Part shown: in pieces, positions 26,411 through 34,126 of the stretch
How the letters are laid out: every line of letters begins with the position of its first letter
How positions within the stretch are numbered: the stretch's first letter is position 1
Assembly: GCF_009789575.1 (NCBI RefSeq)
Contig: NZ_CP046908.1
Span: 186,001 to 250,000 of the forward strand
DNA: 64,000 bases
Direction of reading: 5' to 3'
From: Stappia indica
GTDB lineage: Bacteria; Pseudomonadota; Alphaproteobacteria; Rhizobiales; Stappiaceae
Notes under the pieces: model-generated
Told to the model about the DNA's origin: nothing
The model's database searches: none
The model's input: the letters and a program-made list of their open reading frames with translations, nothing else
Made by a program: the position numbers and the translations under genes

Positions 26411-27144
26411 AACCGGGCCCCGCCATCGACGGGGATCGTCGCGCCGGTGACATAGGCCGCCTCGTGCGACACCAGAAAGGCGACGACCGACGCGACATCC
26501 TCGGGTCGTCCCAGGCGCCCGAGGGCAATCCGCCCGACAACCTCCGCCTGCTCCGCTTCGTTGTAGCGGGCGGCCGAACTCTCCATGGCGCCCGGTGCAA
26601 CGACATTCACGGTGATGCCGTAGCGGCCGACCTCCCCGGCGAGCGACAGCGCGAAACTCGCCAGCGCCGCCTTGCTGGCCGCGTAGGCCGCCTGCCCCGC
26701 CATGCCGGCCGTTGCGGCCCGCGAGCCGACGACGACGATCCGGCCGTGGCCGGCGGCGATCATCGGCTTCAGCTGGGCGCGCAGGAAGGCGATCTGGGCG
26801 GTGGCGTTGATCCTCATCAGCCGCGCCACCGTCTCGTCGCGGGTCAGGAGCGCGAGCGCGCGGCCGGCTTCCGCCGCCGCCAGAACGATGGTCGCAGGCG
26901 CCCCGGCGAGCCGTTTCACCTCCGCGGCAGCCCGCGCCCCTTCGCCCTCCACGGCGAAATCGGCTGCAACGAGCGACATCCGCCCGCCGGCCTCGCCGAT
27001 ACCGGCCTGCAACACCTGCGCGGCCGCCGAATTGCTGTGGTAGAGGCCGACGACATGGGCATGATCGCGCGCCAGGCGCCGGGCGATCTGCGCGCCGATG
27101 GGACCGGTCGCGCCGGTGATCGCGGCGATCCGCTCCCCGCTCAT
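26407..27144 (-). CDS. SDR oxidoreductase (FabG-like 3-oxoacyl-ACP reductase)
   Basis: 245-aa short-chain dehydrogenase. The cofactor loop TGATGPIGAQIA is at residues 10-21, the catalytic Ser is in VVGSRAA, and YAASK supplies Tyr and Lys. The C-terminal PEDVASVVAFLVSHEAAYVTG run is typical of FabG proteins. It lies directly after the acyl carrier protein gene (4-bp overlap), which supports reduction of a beta-ketoacyl-ACP intermediate with NADPH. It is the sixth gene of the operon. Confidence 0.92.
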   Translation of the reverse strand: MSGERIAAITGATGPIGAQIARRLARDHAHVVGLYHSNSAAAQVLQAGIGEAGGRMSLVAADFAVEGEGARAAAEVKRLAGAPATIVLAAAEAGRALALLTRDETVARLMRINATAQIAFLRAQLKPMIAAGHGRIVVVGSRAATAGMAGQAAYAASKAALASFALSLAGEVGRYGITVNVVAPGAMESSAARYNEAEQAEVVGRIALGRLGRPEDVASVVAFLVSHEAAYVTGATIPVDGGARF

Positions 27145-27401
27145 GCCTGGGACAGCGCGTCCCGACGCGCGATCACATAGGCCTCCAGCGTCTGCAGGTT
27201 CTCGACGAGCCCGGAGCCGAGGTCTTCGTCGCGCACCTCTATGCCGAAGGCGATCTCGATGCTGATCAGGATCTCCAGCGCGTCGACGGAGGAGATCGCC
27301 AGCATGCCCACCAGGTCCTTGCCCGCAAGGTCCTCGACGGCCAGTTTCGAGCGCGTCGCCTTCAGCACGACCTCGGCGATCTCGCGCTGCATCTCAGTCA
27401 T
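27141..27401 (-). CDS. Acyl carrier protein
   Basis: 86-aa four-helix carrier protein. The phosphopantetheine attachment site is Ser38 in the motif LAISSVDALEIL, a variant of the usual GxDSL, followed by the acidic helix II (ISIEIAFGIEV). The ATG at 27401 overlaps the preceding adenylation-methyltransferase gene by 8 bp. It would carry the acyl or amino acid chain activated by that adenylation domain and be served by the SDR and the distant ketosynthase. A stand-alone ACP inside an operon with radical SAM enzymes is a hallmark of secondary metabolism. Confidence 0.88.
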   Translation of the reverse strand: MTEMQREIAEVVLKATRSKLAVEDLAGKDLVGMLAISSVDALEILISIEIAFGIEVRDEDLGSGLVENLQTLEAYVIARRDALSQA

Positions 27402-29655
27402 GCGGTCCTCCCGTTTCCCGTCCTTGTCGCGCCAGCACCAGACGCGCGCCGGGTATGCCGGCAACAGCGATCCCGGTCGTGGCCAACCCCAGCCCGGCAA
27501 GGTGTTCAGTCAGTTCGCCCTCCGTGAAAAACGCGGCGCCCCCGTGGGTCAGCCAGTCGAGGGCGAAGTCGGCGCCGGCCTGCGTGCCGTCGAAGAAGAG
27601 ATCGTCGACAAGCAGCCGGCCGCCCGGCCCGAGCGCGGCCACGATCTCGCAAAGCCTGTCCGCAACGGGCGGCCAGCGCAGCGCGTTGGCAAGGACGACC
27701 GCGTCGAAGGCCCCCTCCGCAAGCGGTTCGCCGAGCCCGTCGCCGGCCGGTCCGACGGCAATCCGCGCCGCGTGCGCGCTGCCGTCGCGCGCCATCAGCC
27801 GCTCCCCGTAAAGGCCCGGCCCTGCCGTGATCTCGAGCATCCTTGCACCGGGGGAAAGCGCCAGCGCGCGCAGCCCGAAACCGGCACGCAGCTGCGCGGC
27901 CGGCCCGTTCATCGCCGCAAGATAGACCTCGCGATGGGGCGAGGCCGAGGTGAGCGTTTCGCCACCAGAGAAACCGCGGGCAGTGAGCCGCGCGATGATC
28001 TCGCGGGTCGCAAGCCCCCGCGAGGCCGCCGCCTCGAAGGCGATCAGGCCCTCGACACCCGTTGCCGGTTCCTGCCCCTGCCCCTCTTCCTGCACTGGCC
28101 CTCCCGCCTTGACGAGGCCATGAGCCTCGGCGAGCACCAGCAGCGCCTCGAGCGTCCCGGCATCGCAGCCGATGTCCTCGGCGAGGTCCTCGGCGCTTCG
28201 GCCCTCGGTGAGGCGCGAGAGAACGTCCGTCTCGTGAAGCGCGAAGAGCAGTTCGGCGCGCTTGTAGCCGCGCGCCGCCTCGGCCAGCACCGCCGCCGGC
28301 CCCGGACGCCAGATGCGGGGCGCTGCGATCTTGCCGCCGTCGCCGCGCGAGAGCATCAGGTGCAGTTCGATCCGGTCCGGCCGGTTGCCGGCGCCGAGCC
28401 GTGTTGCGGCGTGGTGCCGGAACGCCTCCACGGGAAACTGCGCCGGGTCGACCGGCCAGAGGTCGAGCGCCAGCGCATCGTCGCCATCGGCCCGCGTCCC
28501 GGCCTTGCGCGCCCGCAGCGCCCTGACGCCCGGAAAGCCGGACAGCAATGCCTCGACCTCTCCAGTCGCGATCCAGGTGTCGCCGCGGCGCACAGCCTGG
28601 CCGGCGCGCCCGAGCACGCGGATCTCGCCGGCGGGATCGGCCATCACGAGATCGCCCATCGCATGCCAGCCAAGGCCGAGATCGATTTCGAGCGCCCCCG
28701 TCTTGCCGTCGCCGACCGGCCCGCCCGCCTCGTCGACGATGCGGTGACGCACACCGGGCATCGGCCCGCCGATCCGGCCCGGCGGCGGACTTCCGAGCGC
28801 GGAGAACACCGCGCCCGTCTCCGTCGACCCGTAGTTGCGTGCCAGCCCGATGCCGAAGCGCGCGGCGAATGCGTTTAGGAGATCGTCCGTCACCGGTCCG
28901 GCACCTACCATCACCCGGCCCTTTGCCGGCGATGGCCCTCGGCCATGAGACGGGCGGCGGGCCACGAGCCGGGCGATGGCCGGCGTCATCACGGTCCATG
29001 CCGCATCCTCGTCGACCGCCCGGGCAATCGCGCCGAGATGGCTCGGATCGAGCGGCAGCGCCGTCCAGCGCGCCGCAAGACAGCCGGCAAACCAGCCGAG
29101 CGCATAGGCATGGGCGACCGGTGCGGCAAGGGCGACGCGCGTGCCCTCGCCAGCCCCGATCAGGAGCCGGTAGCGCTCGCCTTCATCGATCAGGCTTTCG
29201 GCAGAGCGGGCGACGATCTTCGCCTCGCCGGTCGATCCGGAGGTGGACAGCAGCACCGCGCCGGGTTCTGCCAGGCCTGCCCCGTCGAGCCGGAGCACGC
29301 CCCCTTCCTCGCCGGGCGAGAGCCACAGGCGCGCCTTGCCGCGCGCCAGGCAGGCGGCCCGCTCCGCCTCCACCGCCTTCGGCGACACGATCAGCGCCGC
29401 GCCGCCGGCAGCGCCGATGACGAGCAGCGCCGCGAGGCTTTCCAGCGTATTCGCCAGCGGCAGGGCAACAATCGCGCCGCCCAGGCCGTCCGTGCCGAAG
29501 AGCCGTCGCCCCCGCGCCTCGACATGCTCGGCGAGCCGCGCGCCGCTCCAGTCGTCGACAATGGCCGTCTCGCTGGCGCCGTCGAGGAGCCCGGCAAGGC
29601 TGTTGGCGCTGCTGCCATGGGCATCGATCCGGCTTGCGGACCCGGGCCTGGTCAT
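27394..29655 (-). CDS. Adenylation domain - methyltransferase fusion
   Basis: 753 aa. Residues 1-450 are an AMP-forming adenylation domain: TSGSTGEAK at 138-146, NYGSTETG at 274-281, the ribose-binding GD at 334-335, and the C-terminal catalytic Lys442 (RGDGGK). Residues 460-520 are a winged-helix dimerisation-type segment and 570-745 a methyltransferase with motif I MLEITAGPGLYG at 606-617. It probably activates an acid and loads it on the ACP encoded immediately downstream, and methylates the bound or free acid. The adenylation core is short (no long N-terminal lobe), as in small ligases. The start at 29655 is set by the ATGA overlap with the radical SAM gene. The fused MT half resembles the stand-alone methyltransferase at 23.1-24.1 kb. 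Confidence 0.85.
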   Translation of the reverse strand: MTRPGSASRIDAHGSSANSLAGLLDGASETAIVDDWSGARLAEHVEARGRRLFGTDGLGGAIVALPLANTLESLAALLVIGAAGGAALIVSPKAVEAERAACLARGKARLWLSPGEEGGVLRLDGAGLAEPGAVLLSTSGSTGEAKIVARSAESLIDEGERYRLLIGAGEGTRVALAAPVAHAYALGWFAGCLAARWTALPLDPSHLGAIARAVDEDAAWTVMTPAIARLVARRPSHGRGPSPAKGRVMVGAGPVTDDLLNAFAARFGIGLARNYGSTETGAVFSALGSPPPGRIGGPMPGVRHRIVDEAGGPVGDGKTGALEIDLGLGWHAMGDLVMADPAGEIRVLGRAGQAVRRGDTWIATGEVEALLSGFPGVRALRARKAGTRADGDDALALDLWPVDPAQFPVEAFRHHAATRLGAGNRPDRIELHLMLSRGDGGKIAAPRIWRPGPAAVLAEAARGYKRAELLFALHETDVLSRLTEGRSAEDLAEDIGCDAGTLEALLVLAEAHGLVKAGGPVQEEGQGQEPATGVEGLIAFEAAASRGLATREIIARLTARGFSGGETLTSASPHREVYLAAMNGPAAQLRAGFGLRALALSPGARMLEITAGPGLYGERLMARDGSAHAARIAVGPAGDGLGEPLAEGAFDAVVLANALRWPPVADRLCEIVAALGPGGRLLVDDLFFDGTQAGADFALDWLTHGGAAFFTEGELTEHLAGLGLATTGIAVAGIPGARLVLARQGRETGGPHD

Positions 29656-30755
29656 GCAGCGCCCTCCCCGGCCGTCAGCTCCGCCTTTGCCCGCTCCAGC
29701 CAGGCCCGCACCTCGGGTGCGGAATAGGCAGGCCCGGCACAGACCTCGTCCAGCGTCACCTCGCCGTCGAGATACATCGACAGCATGTCCCAGGGCGTGA
29801 AGCAGCCCTTGCAGGCCGCGAGCCTCGGCCGATCCGCCAGCAGCGCCTTGTAGAGCGGCGTCTCGCCGATGGCCGCGCTCGTCTCGGACCAGTCGTCGGC
29901 CAGCGCGCTGCCGAGATCGGAGAACCAGATGTTCGGGCAGGCGGTGACCATGCCGTCGCTGAAGGTCGAGACGACGAGGCGCGGCAGGTGGCAGCGAAAG
30001 CGCCGGCCGCCCTCGCGGTAGAAGCGCAGCAGGCGGTCGAGATAGGGCTTCGGCGGCAGCACCTCGGCAAGGCGCCCATGCGCCTCGGCCAGCGCCTCGA
30101 TCCCGGCGATCTGCTCGGGCCGGATCGCATGGGCTCCGGTATCCGGGCCCCGCACCGGGAAAGGCAGCATCTGCAGGCGCGTACCGAAGGCGGCCAGCCA
30201 CTCGGCAAAGCCCACCAGTTGCTCGGCGTTGCGGTCGGTGATCACCGTGTAGATCTCGACCGCGAGGCCGCGCTCCAGGATCGCGGCGATGCGCGCCAGC
30301 GCCTTGTCGTGCAGGTCGGCGCGAGCGATGCGATGGCTGTTGCCGGAATGAAGATGGGAGTCGAGCGACAGTTGCAGCGTCACGTTGGGCAGCAGCGCCA
30401 GCCGGTCCAGATGGTCGGGACGCATCAAGATGCCGTTCGACTGCAGCAGCACGGACGGAAAGCGGGCCGCCGCCTTCTCGACCAGCGCAAGGATGTTCTC
30501 GACGAGAAACACCTCCCCGCCCGTGATCTTCAGCAGCGGAGCCCCATGCGCTGCCGCGACCCGGTCGATGATGGCATCGACGCGCTGCCCCAGCGGCGTG
30601 TCGCCGCCATAGCGGTCGCGCTTCGGCGTGCCGAAGATCGGCTGGCCGAGATGCGACTGCTTGAGGTTGCTTTGCCCGGTGAGGCAATAGGTGCAGCCGA
30701 GATTGCAGTCGTTCTCGTTGATGACCAGGTCGTTGCCGAGCAGGGCGGCGCTCAT
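29652..30755 (-). CDS. Radical SAM protein (SPASM-like C terminus)
   Basis: 367 aa. The 4Fe-4S radical SAM motif is C17-N-L-G-C21-T-Y-C24, directly near the N terminus, and the SAM-binding GGE motif is KITGGEVFLVE. Near the C terminus there are further Cys residues (RFRCHLPRL, VTACPN, AACKGCFTPWDM) consistent with an auxiliary cluster, as in SPASM/twitch enzymes. The substrate is unknown; family members modify peptides, sugars or carrier-bound groups. It overlaps the adenylation gene and the B12-type radical SAM gene by 4 bp each. Confidence 0.88.
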   Translation of the reverse strand: MSAALLGNDLVINENDCNLGCTYCLTGQSNLKQSHLGQPIFGTPKRDRYGGDTPLGQRVDAIIDRVAAAHGAPLLKITGGEVFLVENILALVEKAAARFPSVLLQSNGILMRPDHLDRLALLPNVTLQLSLDSHLHSGNSHRIARADLHDKALARIAAILERGLAVEIYTVITDRNAEQLVGFAEWLAAFGTRLQMLPFPVRGPDTGAHAIRPEQIAGIEALAEAHGRLAEVLPPKPYLDRLLRFYREGGRRFRCHLPRLVVSTFSDGMVTACPNIWFSDLGSALADDWSETSAAIGETPLYKALLADRPRLAACKGCFTPWDMLSMYLDGEVTLDEVCAGPAYSAPEVRAWLERAKAELTAGEGAA

Positions 30756-32503
30756 GCGATTTCCTTCTCGCTGCGCGGCGGCGCGGTCTGGATCCCGGCG
30801 ATGTCGAAGCCCTTTCGCCGCAGCCGGAAGCCCGCGCGCAGCTTGGCCGCCTCGATGGCCCGCAAGCGGTCGCCGTAGAACGCCTCTATCGGCGCGGCGA
30901 GCGCAGCCGCTGCCGCCATCACATCGTCGTCGCGTTCGGCGCGGTCGGTGAGATCGCTGACCAGTGCGAAGTTGAACTGCGCCATCTCGCGCTTCAACGG
31001 CTCGACCGTCGCGGCGAAGTCGTCGAGGATCTCCGCCGCCGCGGGATCGCTGCCATGGACGCGCCGCAGCCGGCTGGCGAACGTGTGCAGGACGATGTCG
31101 TCCGTCTCGAAGCGGAAGACGGCCGGCTCGACGTGGATCTTGCAACTCTCGGCATATTCGGCGCCGTAGATGGCGTTGAGCGCGGTGGCCAGCCGCTCGA
31201 CCCGTTCGTCGACATAGCGGAAGGAAAAGGGGTTGAAGGTGCGGAAGAAGGTCTCGTCCAGCAGGCCGTCGGCGCGCAGTTCCTCGATCACCTCCGCTCC
31301 CGGATAGAGCTCCAGGCGGGTGGTGAAGCGGCGCAGGTTGTGGCCGAACATGTCGCGCAGGAAGGCCGAGTTCTCGCGGATCTCCGAGAAGGTCGCCCAG
31401 GGGTGGAACGAGATGAAGCCGAAGGCGACATAGGCGCCGGTCTCGCGCAGCAGGCGGATGATCCGGCGGTTGTCCTCGGTGGTCGATTTCTTCTGCCAGC
31501 GGGCAAGGCCTTCCTGGCTGCCGGACTCGATCCCCACCAGCACCTTTTCCAGCCCCGCCCGCCAGAGCAGGTCGAGCAGCGGCCGGTCGTCCTCGCTCCA
31601 GTGCGCGGCCTGCATGCAGACGTTGAAGTAGATCCTCAGGTCGCGGTCCAGGATCTCGTTGGCGATGGCCGCCACGCGCCGCTTGCCGAATTGCGCGCCG
31701 CCCGGATCCTCAAAGGTGGAATCGACGAAATCGAAGGTGTTGACGCCATAGGCCTCGACCAGCCGCTCGATCTCGTCGACCACGCGTGCGGGCGAGGCGC
31801 CGCGCCAGGGCTTGGCCGCCGGCCCCACCCGGTTGCGGGCGTGCGGCGCATTGCAGAACGTGCAGTGCGATGTGCAGCCCCGGCTGGTCGACACGCGCAG
31901 GTAGGGAAAGCGGCGGGCGTGCTGCTCGAACTGGTCGCGCACCGGATCGGGCAGATGGTCGAGCTGGCCGACACCGGCGGAAAGCGGCGTTTCAACAAGG
32001 GCCCCGTCGCGCAGGAAGCACAGGCTCGGCACCTCGCCCAGATCGCCGCCGGTGTGGAGCGCCTCGCACAGGCGCAGCATCGGCACTTCTCCCTCGCCCC
32101 GTACCAGCGCGTCGAGAAACTCCCAGCCGGGCGCGGCGAGCAGCGCGCTCCCCAGATGGGTGGCGACCGGACCGCCGGCGACGATCAGGACCTGCGGGCC
32201 GAGCGCCGCGCGGATCGCCGCGCCGAAACGGGCGATCTCGTCGATGGAGACGGTGGTGATGCTGAGGCCGATCACGTGCGGCCGGAGCCTCGCGAAGTCC
32301 TCCACCAGGGCCGCCGTCTCGTTCACGGCCGCATCCCGGATCACGACGCTCGCCCCGGCCCGGCGCAGCACCGCCGCAAGATAGGCCGGCCCCAGATGCT
32401 CGGGCGACAGCACCAGGTCGCCCTCCAGCACGATCGGAAAGGCGACGCGCAGCGGCTGAGGGCTGGAAAGGTCGGCGCGAGGCGCCAGAGCTGCGGTCGT
32501 CAT
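30752..32503 (-). CDS. B12-binding-domain radical SAM protein
   Basis: 583 aa from the chosen start. An N-terminal cobalamin-binding-like Rossmann domain (SPEHLGPAYLAAVLRRAG, about residues 33-135) precedes the radical SAM domain with C210-x3-C214-x2-C217 (CTSHCTFC). I see no DxHxxG for lower-axial His, which is common in this class. Such enzymes methylate unactivated carbon or phosphorus, or rearrange rings. GTG at 32521 and ATG at 32518 overlap the upstream stop; ATG at 32503 has the best ribosome site (a run of Gs followed by AG) and is preferred. It is second in the operon and is followed by another radical SAM enzyme. Confidence 0.87.
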   Translation of the reverse strand: MTTAALAPRADLSSPQPLRVAFPIVLEGDLVLSPEHLGPAYLAAVLRRAGASVVIRDAAVNETAALVEDFARLRPHVIGLSITTVSIDEIARFGAAIRAALGPQVLIVAGGPVATHLGSALLAAPGWEFLDALVRGEGEVPMLRLCEALHTGGDLGEVPSLCFLRDGALVETPLSAGVGQLDHLPDPVRDQFEQHARRFPYLRVSTSRGCTSHCTFCNAPHARNRVGPAAKPWRGASPARVVDEIERLVEAYGVNTFDFVDSTFEDPGGAQFGKRRVAAIANEILDRDLRIYFNVCMQAAHWSEDDRPLLDLLWRAGLEKVLVGIESGSQEGLARWQKKSTTEDNRRIIRLLRETGAYVAFGFISFHPWATFSEIRENSAFLRDMFGHNLRRFTTRLELYPGAEVIEELRADGLLDETFFRTFNPFSFRYVDERVERLATALNAIYGAEYAESCKIHVEPAVFRFETDDIVLHTFASRLRRVHGSDPAAAEILDDFAATVEPLKREMAQFNFALVSDLTDRAERDDDVMAAAAALAAPIEAFYGDRLRAIEAAKLRAGFRLRRKGFDIAGIQTAPPRSEKEIA

Positions 32504-32517
32504 CGCTCCCCCCGTCA

Positions 32518-34023
32518 TCACAGATAGCCGAGCTGCGCGAGCCGCCGCTCGATCTCGACCTGATGCGCGCCGATTGCCGCCGAGGCCGGGCTGCGGGCAA
32601 GGCGCTGCGCCGGTTCGCAGGCGATGCGCGGCGCATCGAGGGCAAGGCTCCGGCCGTCGAGATCCGCCTGCGCCGGCAGGCCGAGATGGGCGAGCACGGT
32701 CGGCGCCACGTCCTCGACGCGGGCCGCCCGGTTTTCCAGGGCCAGCCCTCGCGCGAACAGGATGCCGTCCTCGCGGTGGATGCCGGCCTGCGCCGGGGCG
32801 TCGAAGACCGGCCCCTGAAGATCCGGGGCCGGCATCGCGTCCCAGCGGCCCGGCATCAGGATCAGGTCGGGCGCGTCCGCAAGGCGGTGACCGCGATAGA
32901 CCTGCCGGCGCGGCAGCACCTCGAACGGGCGGTCGCCGTCGAGCGACAGATCGCCAAGGACGGCCTCGACCTCGCGTATCACCGCTCCGGCCTCCGTGTC
33001 CGAGACGATGCCCTGCCGCTGCCGTCCGGCGCGGTTGAGCGTGATGCCGTAGCAGCCGGGCGCCGGCATGAAGGCGCGGGTGCGGGAAAAGTCGACCTCC
33101 CGGTTGGGCGCGGCGGCGCGGAACCAGCTCGCCGACAGCGCCTGCTCCACATCGGAGAAATGCGGCTTGCGGCCGTTCGCCGCGACGGGGGCCTCCGCCG
33201 GCTGCGTCGCCAGCAGCCCGGCCTCCGCCAGCAAGGCGTTGACGTTGATCTTGTGCCGGCAGACCCCGAAACCGTGATCGGAGACCACAAGGACGGCGAC
33301 GTCGTCATCGATGGCCGCGAGCAGCCGGCCGAGCGCAGCATCCATGTGATCGTAGATCGCGTTGACCTCGTCTGCCGGGGCCTCCTCCCCGCCCCAATAG
33401 CAGTGCGAGACCCGGTCGAGCTCTGTGAACACCGCGAACAGCGCATCGACCGGACGGGCGTCCATCAGATAGAGCAGCGTGTCGACCTTGGCGTCGATCA
33501 ACGCGCGCGCCGTCTCCAGGTAGCTCTCGTCCTCCCGGTACATGGTCATCAGGTCGCTCTGGTAGTGCAGGCCGTGCTCTGCCAGTTCACCGATCAGGGA
33601 ACGCGGCCAGGCGTAGCCGAGCGTCGGCGTCAGCGGCCAGGTCAGCATGTAGCCGTCCGCAATCGGCTCCGGGGGATGCGACATCGGCACGTGGAACAGG
33701 CCGACCGACAAGCCATGGCGCTCGAGCGAGCGCCACAGCGGCTCGCGGCCGAAATCCGCCACCGTCGACAGGGCCGGACGGTAGCCCGGCGCCTGCAACT
33801 CCCAGAACTGGTAGACCCCGTGCTCGCCCGGCGAGACGCCGGTGAACAGGCTGGTCCAGCCCGGTGCGGTATGCGGAGGAAACGGTGTCAGCAGCGGCTG
33901 GGGCGAGCGGCCTGCGGCAAGCGAGCGGAACGTCGGCAGCCGACCCTGCTGAAGGCCGCGTGCGATCAGGGTATGGGAGGCACCGTCAATCCCGATCAGG
34001 ACCAGTTTCGGCTTGGACTGCAT
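32518..34023 (-). CDS. Alkaline phosphatase superfamily phosphodiesterase, catalytically complete
   Basis: 501-aa cytoplasmic protein of the nucleotide pyrophosphatase/phosphodiesterase branch. All expected metal ligands are present: Asp13 (IGIDGA), the nucleophile Thr52 (HTAPGW), Asp203 and His207 (DRVSH), Asp249-His250 (SDHGFG) and His416 (AGIHRED). There is no signal peptide or membrane helix. It is the first gene of the seven-gene operon, with GGGAG before its ATG, and faces a divergent relative that has lost half of these residues. Hydrolysis of a nucleotide-sugar or phosphodiester intermediate is a possible role. Confidence 0.88.
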   Translation of the reverse strand: MQSKPKLVLIGIDGASHTLIARGLQQGRLPTFRSLAAGRSPQPLLTPFPPHTAPGWTSLFTGVSPGEHGVYQFWELQAPGYRPALSTVADFGREPLWRSLERHGLSVGLFHVPMSHPPEPIADGYMLTWPLTPTLGYAWPRSLIGELAEHGLHYQSDLMTMYREDESYLETARALIDAKVDTLLYLMDARPVDALFAVFTELDRVSHCYWGGEEAPADEVNAIYDHMDAALGRLLAAIDDDVAVLVVSDHGFGVCRHKINVNALLAEAGLLATQPAEAPVAANGRKPHFSDVEQALSASWFRAAAPNREVDFSRTRAFMPAPGCYGITLNRAGRQRQGIVSDTEAGAVIREVEAVLGDLSLDGDRPFEVLPRRQVYRGHRLADAPDLILMPGRWDAMPAPDLQGPVFDAPAQAGIHREDGILFARGLALENRAARVEDVAPTVLAHLGLPAQADLDGRSLALDAPRIACEPAQRLARSPASAAIGAHQVEIERRLAQLGYL

Positions 34024-34126
34024 CGCTCCCGCCTTTCCGATCGCAACTGCCGCGCGCAGCAGTTTACGTAGGGACAATAAAGCGATACAGCTGGGAATAC
34101 AATTAAAAGTAACGGGGATAAGGGAA
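34024..34126. promoter_or_regulatory. Divergent promoter region of the two phosphodiesterase-family genes
   Basis: 103 bp between divergent genes, notably AT-rich from 34060 to 34115 inside a roughly 70% GC neighbourhood. It must serve both the seven-gene minus-strand operon and the plus-strand genes. Candidate boxes are weak (TTTACG plus 17 bp plus TACAGC on the plus strand; TTGTAT plus 17 bp plus TATTGT on the minus strand), so exact promoters are not assigned. Confidence 0.35.
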
